The notes under the pieces: generated by a model | The model's database searches: none | Seen by the model: only the letters and a program-made list of their open reading frames with translations | What the model was told of the DNA's origin: nothing | Part shown: positions 1-11,223 of the stretch, piece by piece | How positions within the stretch are numbered: position 1 is the first letter of the stretch | Layout: every line of letters starts with the position of its first letter | Program-made: the position numbers and the translations under genes | Assembly (NCBI RefSeq): GCF_921293095.1 | Contig: NC_060246.1 | Location: 15,580,001-15,644,000 of the forward strand | DNA from: Ischnura elegans | Lineage: Eukaryota; Arthropoda; Insecta; Odonata; Coenagrionidae | Reading direction: 5' to 3' | DNA: 64,000 nucleotides

Positions 1-137
1 ATTAGAAATAAAACAAGTTTTTAATGGTGAGTGTGGTCACTGAAGATACCACAGTGTAAAATGCTTAGGAAGGGTTGAAAGTGGTTCTTCCTGAACGTGT
101 GGTGAGTCATGTGCTTTCTCTCTTTGGCTGTTTGCAG

Positions 138-317
138 TTTTGTCTCGAGTCCTTCCCACCTTGCATGCAGCAACTGCACCAGCAGTTGAGAGCTACCCAC
201 CACCTGCACCACTCGGGGCGCCTCCGATACATACTCTACCTGAAAGGGCTTGGCCTCTCCTACGAGCATGCCATGGAATTCTTCCGTGATGAATTTATGC
301 AGCATGATGCCAAGAAG
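138..317 (+). CDS. PRIM2: PRIM2 exon (first in window)
   Basis: The exon follows a tttgcag acceptor and ends before gtgagt. It is 180 nt in phase 0 and holds the first Fe-S cysteine (FPPCMQQLH) and the LKGLGLSYEHAMEF segment. Confidence 0.95.
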
Positions 318-3300
318 GTGAGTTACTGATCCACACGCATAGATATTGTCATCTCGAGTTAAGCAGAAGTTGACTTTCGTACTCAAGGTATTTCTTTCCC
401 TATGTGTTAGCAGTCAGTCTGCGCTTCAGCCTGACAGTTGGTTTGTATAGGTGAGGATAGAGCTCACCAAAGACTGAGCCACGTGGGCATTTCAGCCCGA
501 GGATTTGGTGGGCCTGTGGGTTGAGCATGGTGGGCCACTGATATAATTATACCAGCGTTTGAATCCAAGCTCAGACTCTCCCAAGCCAAAATCCTCAGTG
601 AGTGATTGAAAAAGATTTTCTAAGCTTTTTATTAATGTCATCTTACTGTAGCCTCTCAGTTGTGTAGTCATCCATTTGCAATAAAAGTGCATGTTATTTT
701 TCTTTGAAATTGCCCAAGAATTTCTCTTTCAATTAGAAAATGCTGCTGATGAAAATGTAATATGTACATTTATGTTGTCCTGAGCAATTCCGCAGTGGAA
801 AAGAATACTTTTCTTATATAGATACACTGTATTCAGCTTGGTTATTAATGCACGCATGCACACATCATATCATTGAATTCAGGACATGAAGCAAAATAAC
901 TACAGAACAAAACAAAAACGCATCATGGATACCCAAGCCCACTGTGACCCAAACATAAATGCAACTTGTTGATGTCATATGAAAACTACTATAATGCACC
1001 TATAGTGTGTAGGGCGGCAAAGCTGGGATACAATTGAAGTTTTGTGTTGATTTGACTGTTATATTAGTAAATTTGGGTATTTACTGTAAGGGAGAAATTT
1101 GCCTTTGTCAGGATTCGAAACTGGACCGTCTAATTTCTGTTCAGGTATGCTACCAGTAGTACCACCAAACCAAGGATTCGTGTTCAAATTCCAACTAAAC
1201 CAAATAATTTTTCCATGGCAAATTTCACCTATGGCGTCAACTTTGCATCTGTGCACAAGACTGCGTACGAAGTCACATATTACGATTAGCACTTTATATT
1301 TAGTTAAATTAGTTATATGTAGTTATATTCTACGTTAATTTTTTAAAAGTGTAATGATTAATATTTTTCCAGTTTGAAAAGGAGTATTCGTATATCATCA
1401 ACCATTCGTATGGAAAGGTGGGCGCCTGCAAGCAGTACTCTCCATATAGTTGCTCCAAATTAATCACGGAGACTTTGGGGGAGGGAAGCTGCCCCTTCAA
1501 GTTTGAGGCATCCAACAAAATCAAGGCCCTCCTCACATCTCATGATTCCCACACCCCGGAATGTAAGTGAAGTCATTGATTCTCTATACCTTTTCTCTCA
1601 AAGGGTGGCCGTTAATCGGGAAAGAGTTTACTGTGGGCTCTTTCTTTCACATTCTCTTTCCTATGAGTAGCCTAAGGGCCAATATAGCCTCCCTTGTTGA
1701 TTGCTTTTTTTGAATTCTAATTGGTCCTCATCCAAGTACTTGTTTGCTCTTCGTTGTATTTTTCTGTAGATGATCCTTGTCAGTATCTTCGATGCATGTG
1801 TCGTCAGGCTTATGGTCTTCAAATGTTCACAGTTCTGTGCTCATTTTCTTTTGGGAATTGGAATTATAGTGTTCCTCTCCAAGTCCTTTGGTATCTTACC
1901 TGTTGAGTACAATTCACTTATAATTTTGTACGCCTGGTTCAATGTCTTTTCTCCTGCATTTTTAATTAGATCTGCTGGAGTATCGAGAAATCCAGATGCT
2001 TTATTCATCCACAGATCTGTTACTGCTGCATCAAATTCTGAGCTTAGAATTGACACTCCCATGTCCACTTACTCCACTTTCCTTTCATTTTTGATAGCTA
2101 TCGCTCTTATACTGTTACCATTCTACAATTCTTCCTGATATTCTTTACGTCTCTTCGCTCAGCCATCGTTTTCAATCTTTAGTTTTTCTTTTTCACCCCC
2201 AAGGGTATTTCATCTTATGCCCTTTTCCTTATAGTTGCTCCTTATTATCTCTTAGTCATCCTTAATGACATTTCTTCTACAGGCATCCCCCGAGTTACGT
2301 ATGTCTCGACTTACGTAAATCCGTACTTACGTAAGCGATAACCGTATTTCAAATGATTACGTTAATTTTCAAATGCGAGCGCGAAGAAGTAGATATTCGC
2401 TCGTACAACCTATGGTAGAAAAAATATCAAATAGTTATAGAGTTTTTTACGTGCTAAAAATAATAAAGTGACCCATTTTTGTCATTCCTCGAAGAAAATT
2501 TCATTAATTTCTGTAGAAAAATCGCTTATAAATCCCAAGTCAGCAATCAACGTGAAAATTTGCAGTTCTAGCGATGGATGTGGTGGCGTATGTGGTTGCG
2601 CTCATTCCTGTACGATACAACTTGTTATACAGCAATCGCTGAAGCGCCAACGCAAAGGTTCGACTTACGTAAATTTCGACTTACGCATAATCTGCCGGAA
2701 CGCATCTCTGACGTAACTCGGGGGATGCCTGTATCCTTCTTCAGCTGATGCTGAGCATCCTTAAATTTTTCAATCAGCAAAATTTTTGTCCTTGCTTTCC
2801 TCAGTTTTTGTTTTTTTTATTTTAGTTGCCATTTCATCATTGTTAAGTTATAGTCTCTGGCAAGCCACAACTTTTGCAATTATTCACCTGGTTCCTGAAT
2901 CTTTGCTAGAAAGTAGTTGATTTGAAATCTTCTAAAATCTCTTGGCATTTTTCTCGTATATACTCTTTGCATGGGATTTTTGAATAATGTGTCACTTGTG
3001 TTCAGTATAGAATTCAAGTAGCCTTTCTCCTCTTTCATTTTGGCTTCATAATCCACATTTTCCACTTATGCTTCTGTCTTGATCTTTGCTGATGACAGTA
3101 ATCCAATCACCTAGAATAGTAAGATTTTCTATTCCTCTTACCTTTTTGATTGCTTCTGTGATACCTTTGTAGACATCATCTACTTCTTCATCTTGATAAT
3201 CTAATGTAGGCTTGTAAGCCTGCACCACCACAAAAGCTGCGGGTTTTAATTCAGAATTTTTTGCTACAATTCATGAATAATTTGTGTCAGGTTAATGGTG

Positions 3301-6300
3301 AGGAACTCATGTTCTTTGATAAGCTATTGAGAATGAGATAATTATGAATTTGCCCGTTAGTCAAAGGTAGATACAGTAAACTCTTGATTTTACGAAGCAG
3401 GATTTTACGAAGTTTTCGATTATACGAAGTGATATTGCGGTCCCGGTGAAAAGCCTATGCTAAATACATGGCGCTATTCGATTATACGAAGTTTCGATTA
3501 TACGAATTTTTTTGAATTTACGAACCTCGGCTCGGTCCCTAGGAGCAAATGGCATTCGTTTATACGAACTACGGCAAAAAATTTGTCAACAAAACTAATT
3601 ACACCGGCGTAAGTAGCTAAAAAATCAGCGCTTCCAACTGTGGTCCATCAAAAGTGCGAAATCGTAAATGATAATGCAACTTTGGAGAGAAATGGGTCGC
3701 CAAAAACCTCACTGTGGGAATTTAGGGGGAGTAGGAGTTCAGTTAAAATATCGCGGCTGACATTATGCCCCTATTTACGTGCCTGTTCGTAAACATAGCA
3801 TCGACAATAATTCGTAGTTTAACATGTCAGGAAGGTCGTGCGGAGTATTTCGTACACCCCTAATTAACCCTTTGCACTGCTGTGAACGTACTTCGAAGAC
3901 TACTTGACTACTTTTCGCCGAAGCACTTCGAAGGGTCCCTAATCCGGGACCCTTTCCTCGACGAGCTCACCCTCGCTGGCCCCTGAAACTGGGTTATTTT
4001 TTAATGCATTACCTGACGCAACCCTGGGTTTCAAAGGGCAAAGGTGCAATGGGGGGAAAAAGAGTAAAGTGCGTGTTACTGTGGGGCTGTGCGTCAACCA
4101 AACGGGTTAACCAAACCAAATAAAACGTGCGTCAACCAAACAAAATAAGCCCGTTGTCATTGGGAAATTTGAAAGGCCACGGTGCTTAAAACATGTAAAA
4201 TTGGAAGCCCTCCCCGTTTTTTACCATGCAAATAAAAACAGCTGGATGACCCGAGAAATTTTCCAGCAAACGGTTATACGTCTACACAGAAAAATTGCTG
4301 GAGAGAACAGCAAAATTGTTTTAATAATGGATAATGCCACCGTTCATAAACACGTGGAAGATCTAAAATTGGCTAATTTTCGAGTCCTCTTTTTACCCCC
4401 GAACTCGACTAGCAAGTCCCAGCCCTTGGACCAAGGCATTATCCAGGATTTTAAAGTCCTATACCGGAAGAAGCTTGAGCGGTATTACTTGCGATGGATC
4501 GGTATGTACACATTCATCTATTTTGCTCATGTGCGTTTGGATATCGATTTAGATATTTTTATTCATGATTATCATTCTTTCAAATCTATTTGCTACTTTT
4601 ATAAATGGGAACAGAAATTAATAACATCCCGAAATGGACGTTGATACATGCAATCCGCGCCATAATATCTTTTCGTGCATATATTGGCCTTTGTGAATGA
4701 ACAACTTAAATATCTTAAGTACTGGGCTCTATTTACCGCCAATTTATATTTCAGGCTTCTCGTGATGAAGACGCACTTCCAAGTCTAACCATGAACTTTC
4801 TTCTCACGCGCTTCCCCGTTCTCCCATGCTGGGGTTCTGTCTTTCCAAAGCCGTCCCTTCCCTCCTGCCGACTTTGGCTGATCTTGCTGACACCCACCTT
4901 ACGCATCCCAAACCCCTCCTTCCCCAGCATTTCCCATTCACTCCCTCCCTAAGGAGACTGAGCTTATGTGCGTCGCAAAAAAATACGGCCCCCAAAAGTA
5001 GACTGAGGCAGAGCTGAAGACCATTTCCCCACCCTTCTTTGTCCTGCCCCCTTCACCAGTGCTTGTACTGACCACACTTCTTCCCTCAGGCAATCCCCAT
5101 CCCACTCTTATTCACCCCACCCACTGGGAACGTTCCCCGATTGTGGAGAAGGGCATGGTTCATCTTTACCTGCAACGGGGGGAAGTTATTAACCGGAGAG
5201 AGGCGGAAGAAGTATCTTCCACTATCGGGAAAATGGTGCCGCGCTTATAATTGTCTCTCTTCTTCTCAGCTGACTTTTCAATTGAAATTAATTTCTTTGC
5301 TCTTTCCACACTATATTTATTTACGATTATGGCGCGACTATTTTTTAGTGCTAAAACTAAGAAAATATTTTCTCTATGTCAATGTTCCTTTGCCTAACTT
5401 TCAATACGGCGGAGAAAGGAACACGGAAACTAAATGAGGTGACGGTACAGGTTTTTGCGTGTCATTTTTTGGGAATTCACGCTAGCGAACCAATACTTAA
5501 CCACGTTGAGAAATGATAAAATGATAATGATGTTGCCGGCCTCGGTGGCGGTGGGGTCAAGTCCTCGCCTGCCAAACCGAAGGTCGTGGGTTCGAATCCC
5601 GCCTGGGTAGGTGATCCCTATCCAGGGCATGGATGTTTGTGTTGTACCTACTTTGTTAATATTGGAAACCCTCTTTGTAAAAGGCCGTCATGTGCTGTTT
5701 AAGGGGAAATTGATAATAAATAAATAAATAAATAAAACGTCTCTTGTAGGAAAACAATCAATGTGGATAATAACGTTTCTATCTATATTTCTCCGATACT
5801 GTAAGATGTTTCTCCTGTCGTTTTCCGGTTGGAACCTTGCTCCTGTCGGCATAAAAGGAGAGAAACAAACAATATGAACAGGTCACCTCACACCCGGTAT
5901 GAAGAATACAGTCCTGATGAAGAATTAAGTCTTTTATGGCAACGTCTGCGAAGATGATGGAACACAGTAGTCGGACGGAGAACTCAACAGAATTTACTTC
6001 AAATATTCGCCAGAAGATAATCACATCCTACGTTATTTATGATCGTAATTGAATCTCAGTGAAAATATAGCACATTCTGCTGAAAATACGAAGTAACTCG
6101 AAATATTAACTTAAGAAGGTTATTTTGGAAACGGGCTAAGACCCTTGTTTTTCTTTTTTTCTCGTCACTGAGCGATAGAGGGCGACATAAATGGCGGTTA
6201 GGCCGGCTGCCGCTAAAATTCCGTGGGTGTCAGAAACAAATATCTATCTTTTGCATACTTAATAGTAGCTATTGGCTCCTAACCACAAATTTATTACTGT

Positions 6301-9300
6301 TAATTCTTATAATAAACATTGCAATTCATTATTTGATTACGTTTTCTAAACTGGTCGGGAATTTCTTTAGCGATCGTTGATGTTGAAGTATGAACAAGAA
6401 ATGGGAATTTTATGGTGGTATAATTATTTAACGATTTTTCACATCATAAATCGATAGCAAAAAGCCTTTTCTATGAATTTTACCGAGAATAACCACCGAA
6501 AACATTTAAATAAGACCACTAAAGACAAAAAACGGCGGAAGAAACAAAAGCGAACATTTTTTTCGTGACTTATGAAAAAGGTTTGAATTTACAAAACTCG
6601 ATTTTACGAAGTGCCAATTTTCCGGTCCCACTGACTTCGTAAAATCAAGAGTTTACTGTATTACAGTTATTATACGTGTATTGATAAATTTTGTGGCCCT
6701 ATGATGATTTAAAATTATGATATTGTTTTCTTTTATAGATGTCCAGACTATTCTTCAATTTGTTGAAGCTAAGCAATATTGTCATGCTTGTACAAAGTAT
6801 TTTGAAATGACCCATAAAGTAGAGCCTGGGTCCATAATCAACCACCCAGTTCAATATTTTGAGGAGAGCAGGCAGATTCGAACTGGGAAAGAGATAAAAG
6901 GTGCTGCAAGAAAGCCTCAGACCACCAGAGTCAGTGTGCCTTCATCACAATCAGATACTTCTGGTATGTATGGCTATGTTATTCCTGATTTCCTATCCAC
7001 AGTTGATGTTGCCTTTTGTATTTGTGCTCTCATGCATTTTCAGATATCTGTCAGAGATACGATAATATATCTAGCTCTTCTTTTTTGTCTTTATAGCAGA
7101 AACATATCAAAATTCATTGCTATGCAGCATTGGTAAACAAAAATTTTATTGGCATGAAAATGTGGGATATATAAGTAAAAACAGCTCATTTCTCGGTGTA
7201 TGAGGCCAGAACCGAAATTGGTGCCGAAAAGAATTGGTACCAAAACAATTGATGGGAAAACTAGTTTGAGCTCTCTTTTTTTGTTTTAAGCCATTTTGTC
7301 ATCTTTCAATGTTAATGTTTTTTTGTTACTTCAGAGGATGCATGTACCAATTTCTTAATTTACTTATTCCTACTCTCGTAGGTAATGAAGAATGTGAGGC
7401 GCTATATTATAAGTGTATGCTTTCTGCCTATAATTACCATGTAGAGTCTGGTACAAAAAAAATCGAACCTAATGGAAGCTGAAAATTTTCTAAGTCCCAA
7501 ATGGACACCGTACGGACAATGCCTCTTAACCATAGAGAAAAGAAAAACGAACACTTCAATCATCGAGCAAGGCTCTTTTTCGCTGCCGGTCGAAAAGAGT
7601 TTGAAAGCCAATTGATTGAGACTTTTTGACTTGTAATTTTTAAGATGTGGTATCCCAGGAAGAGGCAGTGCCTACCCACCCCTTTTCCTATCCTCAGGCC
7701 TTCAGTCAAACAAATCCTGTTCATTCCTGTAAAGCGAAGGAAATGGCCTTGGAAGGAAAAAGAGGAAGTGACTTGCTAACGTATTACTTCCTGAGGACTG
7801 GGCTGCTGTATCAATGCTATTCTCAATTTGCTTTAGAGAAAATGAGGTGTAGTAGTTTGCCAAGCTGCAAAAAGTCACAAGATTCCTCAGTAGTAATTTA
7901 TGAATTGTGGGAAAACTAAATGCCTCTCTAGAGTGGCCACTTCTATGAAGCTTATTTCATTTTTTCAATGTCCACTAAATTCTTTTTTCCATATCTTATA
8001 CTTAGATACATTTATATTAATACGACATTAAAAATATGTTTGGGAAGCTCTTTAGCTAAAGAAAATCTCTGCAATTAACAAAATACTGAGCATGTTTCTG
8101 TGCTATTCATATTTTTATTTGCTGATACACATATTTAGTGTATAATATCCACAGTTGAAATAGAAAAAATGTACGACAATGACCTTTATTCATGTTTTTT
8201 CCAGTTTCACTTGATGAATGGTAAATGTTATGTCTGAGGATTAAATATAAAAGAGAAATACCTTCTACACTTCCATGCAATGAATTGAATTACAAGGATA
8301 TTATTTCCATTGATTCAATCTGAATCCTAACTTTCAAGTTTCTGAAATGTAACAAATTTCTCCTACTTGCTGTTATTAAATTAGTGCTGTGTTATATTAG
8401 TGATTTGGCATAGAGTATTCTTCTTGGATTTCCAGCTGAGTTTATCGTGATCACTCTCAAGGTTTTAAAAACTGTATCGGTATCTGGAACATCCACAGTG
8501 ACTTTGACCCTCCACCTGCGGAATAGGTTAGATTAATCCTGTCACGATACTCATATACACAGGATTGGAAATTGGTAGAGCTTGCATTGATATAATCGAA
8601 ATTAATCAGTGCAATCGCTTAAGGGTAATCTGAGTGACTGAATACACAAATTTATTATAGAAAAAATTTAGTTGGCAGATCACTTTATTCATCAATTCCA
8701 TATACCAGAGAGAGCAGGACAAAAGATATTTTTCCTAAATATCCATGCAGTACTTTGCTTTTAATTAGTGGAGGCTTCAGAATCTCGTTGCCCTCTAGGC
8801 TTCTATGTGGCTGAATGCACATTTGCCTATTTGCTGCCTCCCAGAAATATCATCATCATCGCTCGTCAACCTAACCTAACCTAAGATTGGTTTAACGCAG
8901 CTCTCCTCTCAATTTTGCTACCAGCTAATCTTTTATCCCCTATGTATTTCTTCTCTTTCACATTTTCTCTACCAGTTCACAGACATATTAGATATCTATG
9001 TAATGATCGGCTAATTATTTTGTACCCCTCATCACGAATGGGTATTTGTAACAGTTATTGGGCTAATAAAATTGCAAACAGAATTTAAATGCTTCTTTCC
9101 ATGTAAAGTAATGCCCATTATCGTCTATAATTTGTTAATATCGCCTGACGAAAGCTAGAAAATCCCCCCTAATTTTCAGACTTCAGTTTTGGGAAAAAAT
9201 TTAAAAAAATGTGTTGGAATAAAGTCCCCCCTTTACTTTCTCCACGGGCATTTTTGTAAAAAAAAGTGGGGACTATATTCAGATAAATACAGTAATTAAT

Positions 9301-10038
9301 TTTCCATGAAATGAAATTAAAGCAGTTAATTCATTTTATTTCATCATCCTTTTTTCGGGGAAGCAAAGAAGAGGAAAAAATCACATCCAATCATCAAGTC
9401 ACTTCCATGATAAATCACGGCTTCAAGTAATTAGCCTGCGGCCTATGTTCCCCATTTCCCTGTCCCTTATGCGAGAGACAAAATATTTTTCAGGCACCCC
9501 AGCTATCCACGGTTGATTAGGAATTTGAAAATATTTAACACAACACACCTAATAGTTATGCAAAAATGGCTTTGATTTCTGTCATGCTTTTTCCAAGGGA
9601 TAGACACAAAAATTCTTTCTGCGGAGGAAAGGACGGCCTTAATAACCCAATGCCGTGCCAATTTGCATGGGGGCCAAGACCACCATATCGTAAAAGTCAC
9701 ACGTCAAAAAGTCAAACCTTTTCACTGGCAATGAAGGAGGCTCAAGCTTGACGCTGAGAGTTTTTGCTGTTCTTTTGCAGCGGTGGTGTGGTTCAGTAGC
9801 AGCACCAATTCAGAGTCGATACGAGAGGTAGAAAATTTTTGGCTCCTGGGTAGTAAGATTTATCTGTACGAGACTGCACAGTAAATACTAATTATCACAA
9901 CTGATGAAAATATGGGCATACAATTGTTTTACTCTATTTTTTCCTCCTTTTTGTACAGGTACTCAAAGGTCAGAAGTTGAAAATATAGAAAGCATTGACT
10001 TTGGAGAGGACGATTTCAGTGATTATAACATATCATAA
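138..10038 (+). CDS. PRIM2: DNA primase large subunit, C-terminal part (4 exons)
   Basis: The protein is the regulatory subunit of the primase-polymerase alpha complex, which makes RNA-DNA primers at replication forks in the nucleus. Exons 138-317, 1373-1562, 6739-6963 and 9959-10038 join in phases 0, 1 and 1 and encode about 224 residues, matching roughly the last 225 residues of human PRIM2. All four 4Fe-4S cysteines are recognisable: FPPCMQQLH in the first exon, YSPYSCSK and GSCPFKF in the second, YCHACTKYFEM in the third. Basic and aromatic residues around HHLHHSGRLRY and SYIINHSYGK also match the family. The tail ends in an acidic FGEDDFSDYNIS like the vertebrate end. Earlier exons lie left of the window. 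The second intron is swollen to 5.2 kb by a LINE and a Tigger element. Identification is by recalled family sequence; reading frame and splice sites agree throughout. Confidence 0.96.
1075..1195 (-). mobile_element. tRNA-derived SINE head (relic)
   Basis: On the minus strand an A-box-like tactggtagcatacc is followed about 35 bases later by a B-box-like gtttcgaatcctg, the spacing of a tRNA-type pol III promoter. It lies inside a PRIM2 intron. The 3' body and target duplication could not be delimited. Confidence 0.5.
1373..1562 (+). CDS. PRIM2: PRIM2 exon with the second and third Fe-S cysteines
   Basis: The acceptor is ttttccag and the donor gtaagt. The 190-nt exon encodes FEKEYSYIINHSYGK through SHDSHTPE and leaves one base (t) for the next exon. 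Confidence 0.95.
1710..3240 (-). mobile_element. Non-LTR retrotransposon (LINE) relic, endonuclease and RT
   Basis: Read on the minus strand, 3231 to 3050 encodes an endonuclease-like segment (VVQAYKPTLDYQDEEVDDVY, ENLTILGDW), matching the EEP nuclease of endonuclease/RT-type LINEs. Nearer 2070-1710 is the reverse-transcriptase start (DTPADLIKNAGEKTLNQAYK, IPKDLERNTIIPIPK, then ISLTTHASKILTRIIYRKIQ). Frames are broken and the element stops abruptly near 1710 beside a T-run, so it is a dead fragment. A TA-flanked MITE (2280-2731) sits inside it. A related copy lies at 35570-36900. Confidence 0.8.
2280..2731. mobile_element. Tigger/pogo-type MITE, 452 bp
   Basis: The element begins caggcatcccccgagttacg and ends with the inverted copy (acgtaactcgggggatgcctg), giving terminal inverted repeats of about 21 bp. 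It is flanked on each side by TA (2278-2279 and 2732-2733). The CAGGCAT start and TA target are those of pogo/Tigger elements of the Tc1-mariner superfamily. No transposase is present, so it is non-autonomous. It interrupts the minus-strand LINE relic. Confidence 0.85.
4201..4644 (+). pseudogene. Tigger-type DDE transposase fragment
   Basis: The frame reads LPVFYHANKNSWMTREIFQQ, then KIVLIMDNATVHKH, RVLFLPPNSTSKSQPLDQGI and IQDFKVLYRKKLERYYLRW. This is the DDE_1 catalytic core of pogo/Tigger/jerky transposases: the Asp in LIMDNATVH and the Asp in PLDQGI are the second and third acidic positions. Similarity also appears upstream (4040-4200) in another frame with stops (LSLGNLKGHGA region), and no N-terminal HTH/CENP-B domain is clear. 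After KLERYYLRW the frame runs into unrelated residues and stops. Non-functional. Confidence 0.8.
5534..5735 (+). mobile_element. tRNA-derived SINE
   Basis: A tRNA-like head contains an A-box region (ggcggtggggtcaagtcc) and a clear B box (gtgggttcgaatcccgcc), then a body, then a (taaa)n tail at about 5713-5735. It inserted into the Tigger element, so it is younger than that element. Confidence 0.8.
6739..6963 (+). CDS. PRIM2: PRIM2 exon with the fourth Fe-S cysteine
   Basis: The acceptor is cttttatag and the donor gtatgt. The split codon joins as tat (Tyr), then VQTILQFVEAKQYCHACTKY follows. It corresponds to human YQVACQKYFEMIHN. Confidence 0.95.
9213..9295. repeat. Short hairpin MITE relic
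   Basis: The two halves are inverted: aataaagtccccc with ctttactttctccacgggca, and gtggggactatattc near the right end before tacagtaa. The layout and words match the better kept copy at 21411-21497. No coding content. Confidence 0.5.
9959..10038 (+). CDS. PRIM2: PRIM2 terminal exon
   Basis: After a tgtacag acceptor the exon reads (G)TQRSEVENIESIDFGEDD and stops with taa at 10036-10038. The acidic tail is typical of the family C-terminus. Confidence 0.93.
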
Positions 10039-10175
10039 GAGGTAATTACTTTCCACTCGGTCTCTCAGGCATAAACTTTAAATACTGAAACCTGTAATCT
10101 GATATCTATTTATATCACCTGTAGAGATATTTTTCATATGAATGGTATTTTATGTACTTGAATGTTTATATTTAA

Positions 10176-10182
10176 AATAAAA
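10176..10182 (+). terminator. PRIM2 polyadenylation signal (candidate)
   Basis: An aataaaa hexamer lies about 140 bases after the PRIM2 stop codon and is followed by T-rich sequence, which suits a short 3' UTR. Confidence 0.55.
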
Positions 10183-10929
10183 TTGTTTTCTTTTTCAAGT
10201 TGATTTTCCATGGTCTAAAATTATACCATTCGATTTATTGTGGCAACTTAATAATGTGAAAGGGACACAGTATGTTTTAAAATTTTGTTTTATTAGGAAT
10301 TTTATGTCCTTGTTCATTTGAAGCTATTTGGTTTCAAGGTTGTCCTTTCAAGTATTTATCAGTTTCTAGCAGAAAACTTTTGGTATGGTGTGTTTATGAG
10401 GTGCAGGTCTTATTTGGGTAACGATTTCCTCGTTGGACAGGGAAATGCGTTTCTAGGAGCATCCAGTAAGTGGTACATGTATCCTCATTTCCTTTAATAA
10501 TCAAGCTTCTCCCAGCACTGTTTAATTCATCAAGTTATACGAGCCAATAAGCCATGATTCCATCCATGTTTATTACCATTCTTATTTTGTATGTATCCAT
10601 CCTGGTGAGTTAAATGGCTATATGCCAAGGGGGTATTTCTGAGCGCATGTCTTAAAGCTTAAGATAATGCTGGAAAAATTTCTCTGTAATGGCAAAATTA
10701 TGTTCCATCATCTTCTACAATGGAGTCCATGTGTAATTGAAGCAGTATTTTTGAATTAAAAAAGAAACAAGCTTTGTTGAAATAAAATTAAAAACTTCAC
10801 AAAATCACAAAAATATTTATTGGATGCTTTCAAATCAACATGAAGTTGGCATAATAAATATTGAGGCTGGAATTCAGGTTGAAAGCTGTTAACAATTATA
10901 TATCATGAATTCAATTATTTTTTTCTCCC
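10183..10929. other. PRIM2 downstream flank, no gene seen
   Basis: This is AT-rich sequence after the PRIM2 polyadenylation signal. I see no coding exon, repeat family or RNA gene. It contains a possible minus-strand AATAAA near 10815-10821 that would suit the minus-strand ORF next to it. Confidence 0.5.
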
Positions 10930-11211
10930 TCAAACTGTAACTAATCTTGTTAAAGACATTGCTTCAAAAATTAGTTGACCATGAGCACAGCCTGTGATGG
11001 GTAGTATATAGGGGGTTAGCAAAGGTAATCCTTGCTCAGTGGCCAAGGAAAGTGGTCGCATTTCAACTAGAAAAATATTTCCCTGTGCCAAAACTTGCGT
11101 AGAATGAGCTCCATACATGTGGTTGGAAATATCACATAGGATCCATTGTGTAGGAAAGGTTTTCCCAGAGTAAACCACCTCTGCGATCGGGTTCACTCCG
11201 TCTCCAAGCAC
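10930..11211 (-). CDS. Unassigned minus-strand ORF, 93 aa or more
   Basis: From ATG at 11211 the minus strand runs 93 codons without a stop (VLGDGVNPIAEVVYSGKTF, then FPTQWILCDISNHMYG, IFLVEMRPLSLATEQG). The same frame is open for about 13 more codons upstream. The composition looks like ordinary protein rather than low-complexity sequence, and a minus-strand AATAAA lies about 110 bases past the stop. I do not recognise a family, signal peptide or catalytic motif. It could be the last exon of an unknown gene, a transposon-derived fragment, or chance. On the plus strand, the same place ends with a good donor-like gag|gtaagc at 11223-11224. Confidence 0.25.
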   Translation of the reverse strand: MLGDGVNPIAEVVYSGKTFPTQWILCDISNHMYGAHSTQVLAQGNIFLVEMRPLSLATEQGLPLLTPYILPITGCAHGQLIFEAMSLTRLVTV

Positions 11212-11223
11212 GAAATATGCCGA

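Larger units (their letters stand above)
3374..6658 (+). mobile_element. Tigger/pogo-like DNA transposon, 3.3 kb, decayed
   Basis: The terminal inverted repeats are cagtaaactcttgattttac at the left and its complement ending aagagtttactg at the right, about 24 bp. TA flanks each end (3372-3373 and 6659-6660). Subterminal sequence repeats a tacgaag motif several times. The interior carries a DDE transposase remnant of the jerky/CENP-B/Tigger type. It lies in the 5.2-kb PRIM2 intron, in the same orientation as the gene, and contains a tRNA-SINE (5534-5735) plus an unexplained GC-richer block (about 4780-5280). Confidence 0.88.

Noticed and set aside
8868-8886. Short cctaacctaaccta run resembling insect telomere repeat TTAGG
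   Set aside because: Only about three units, common by chance and in dispersed repeats; not a telomere or internal telomeric array.
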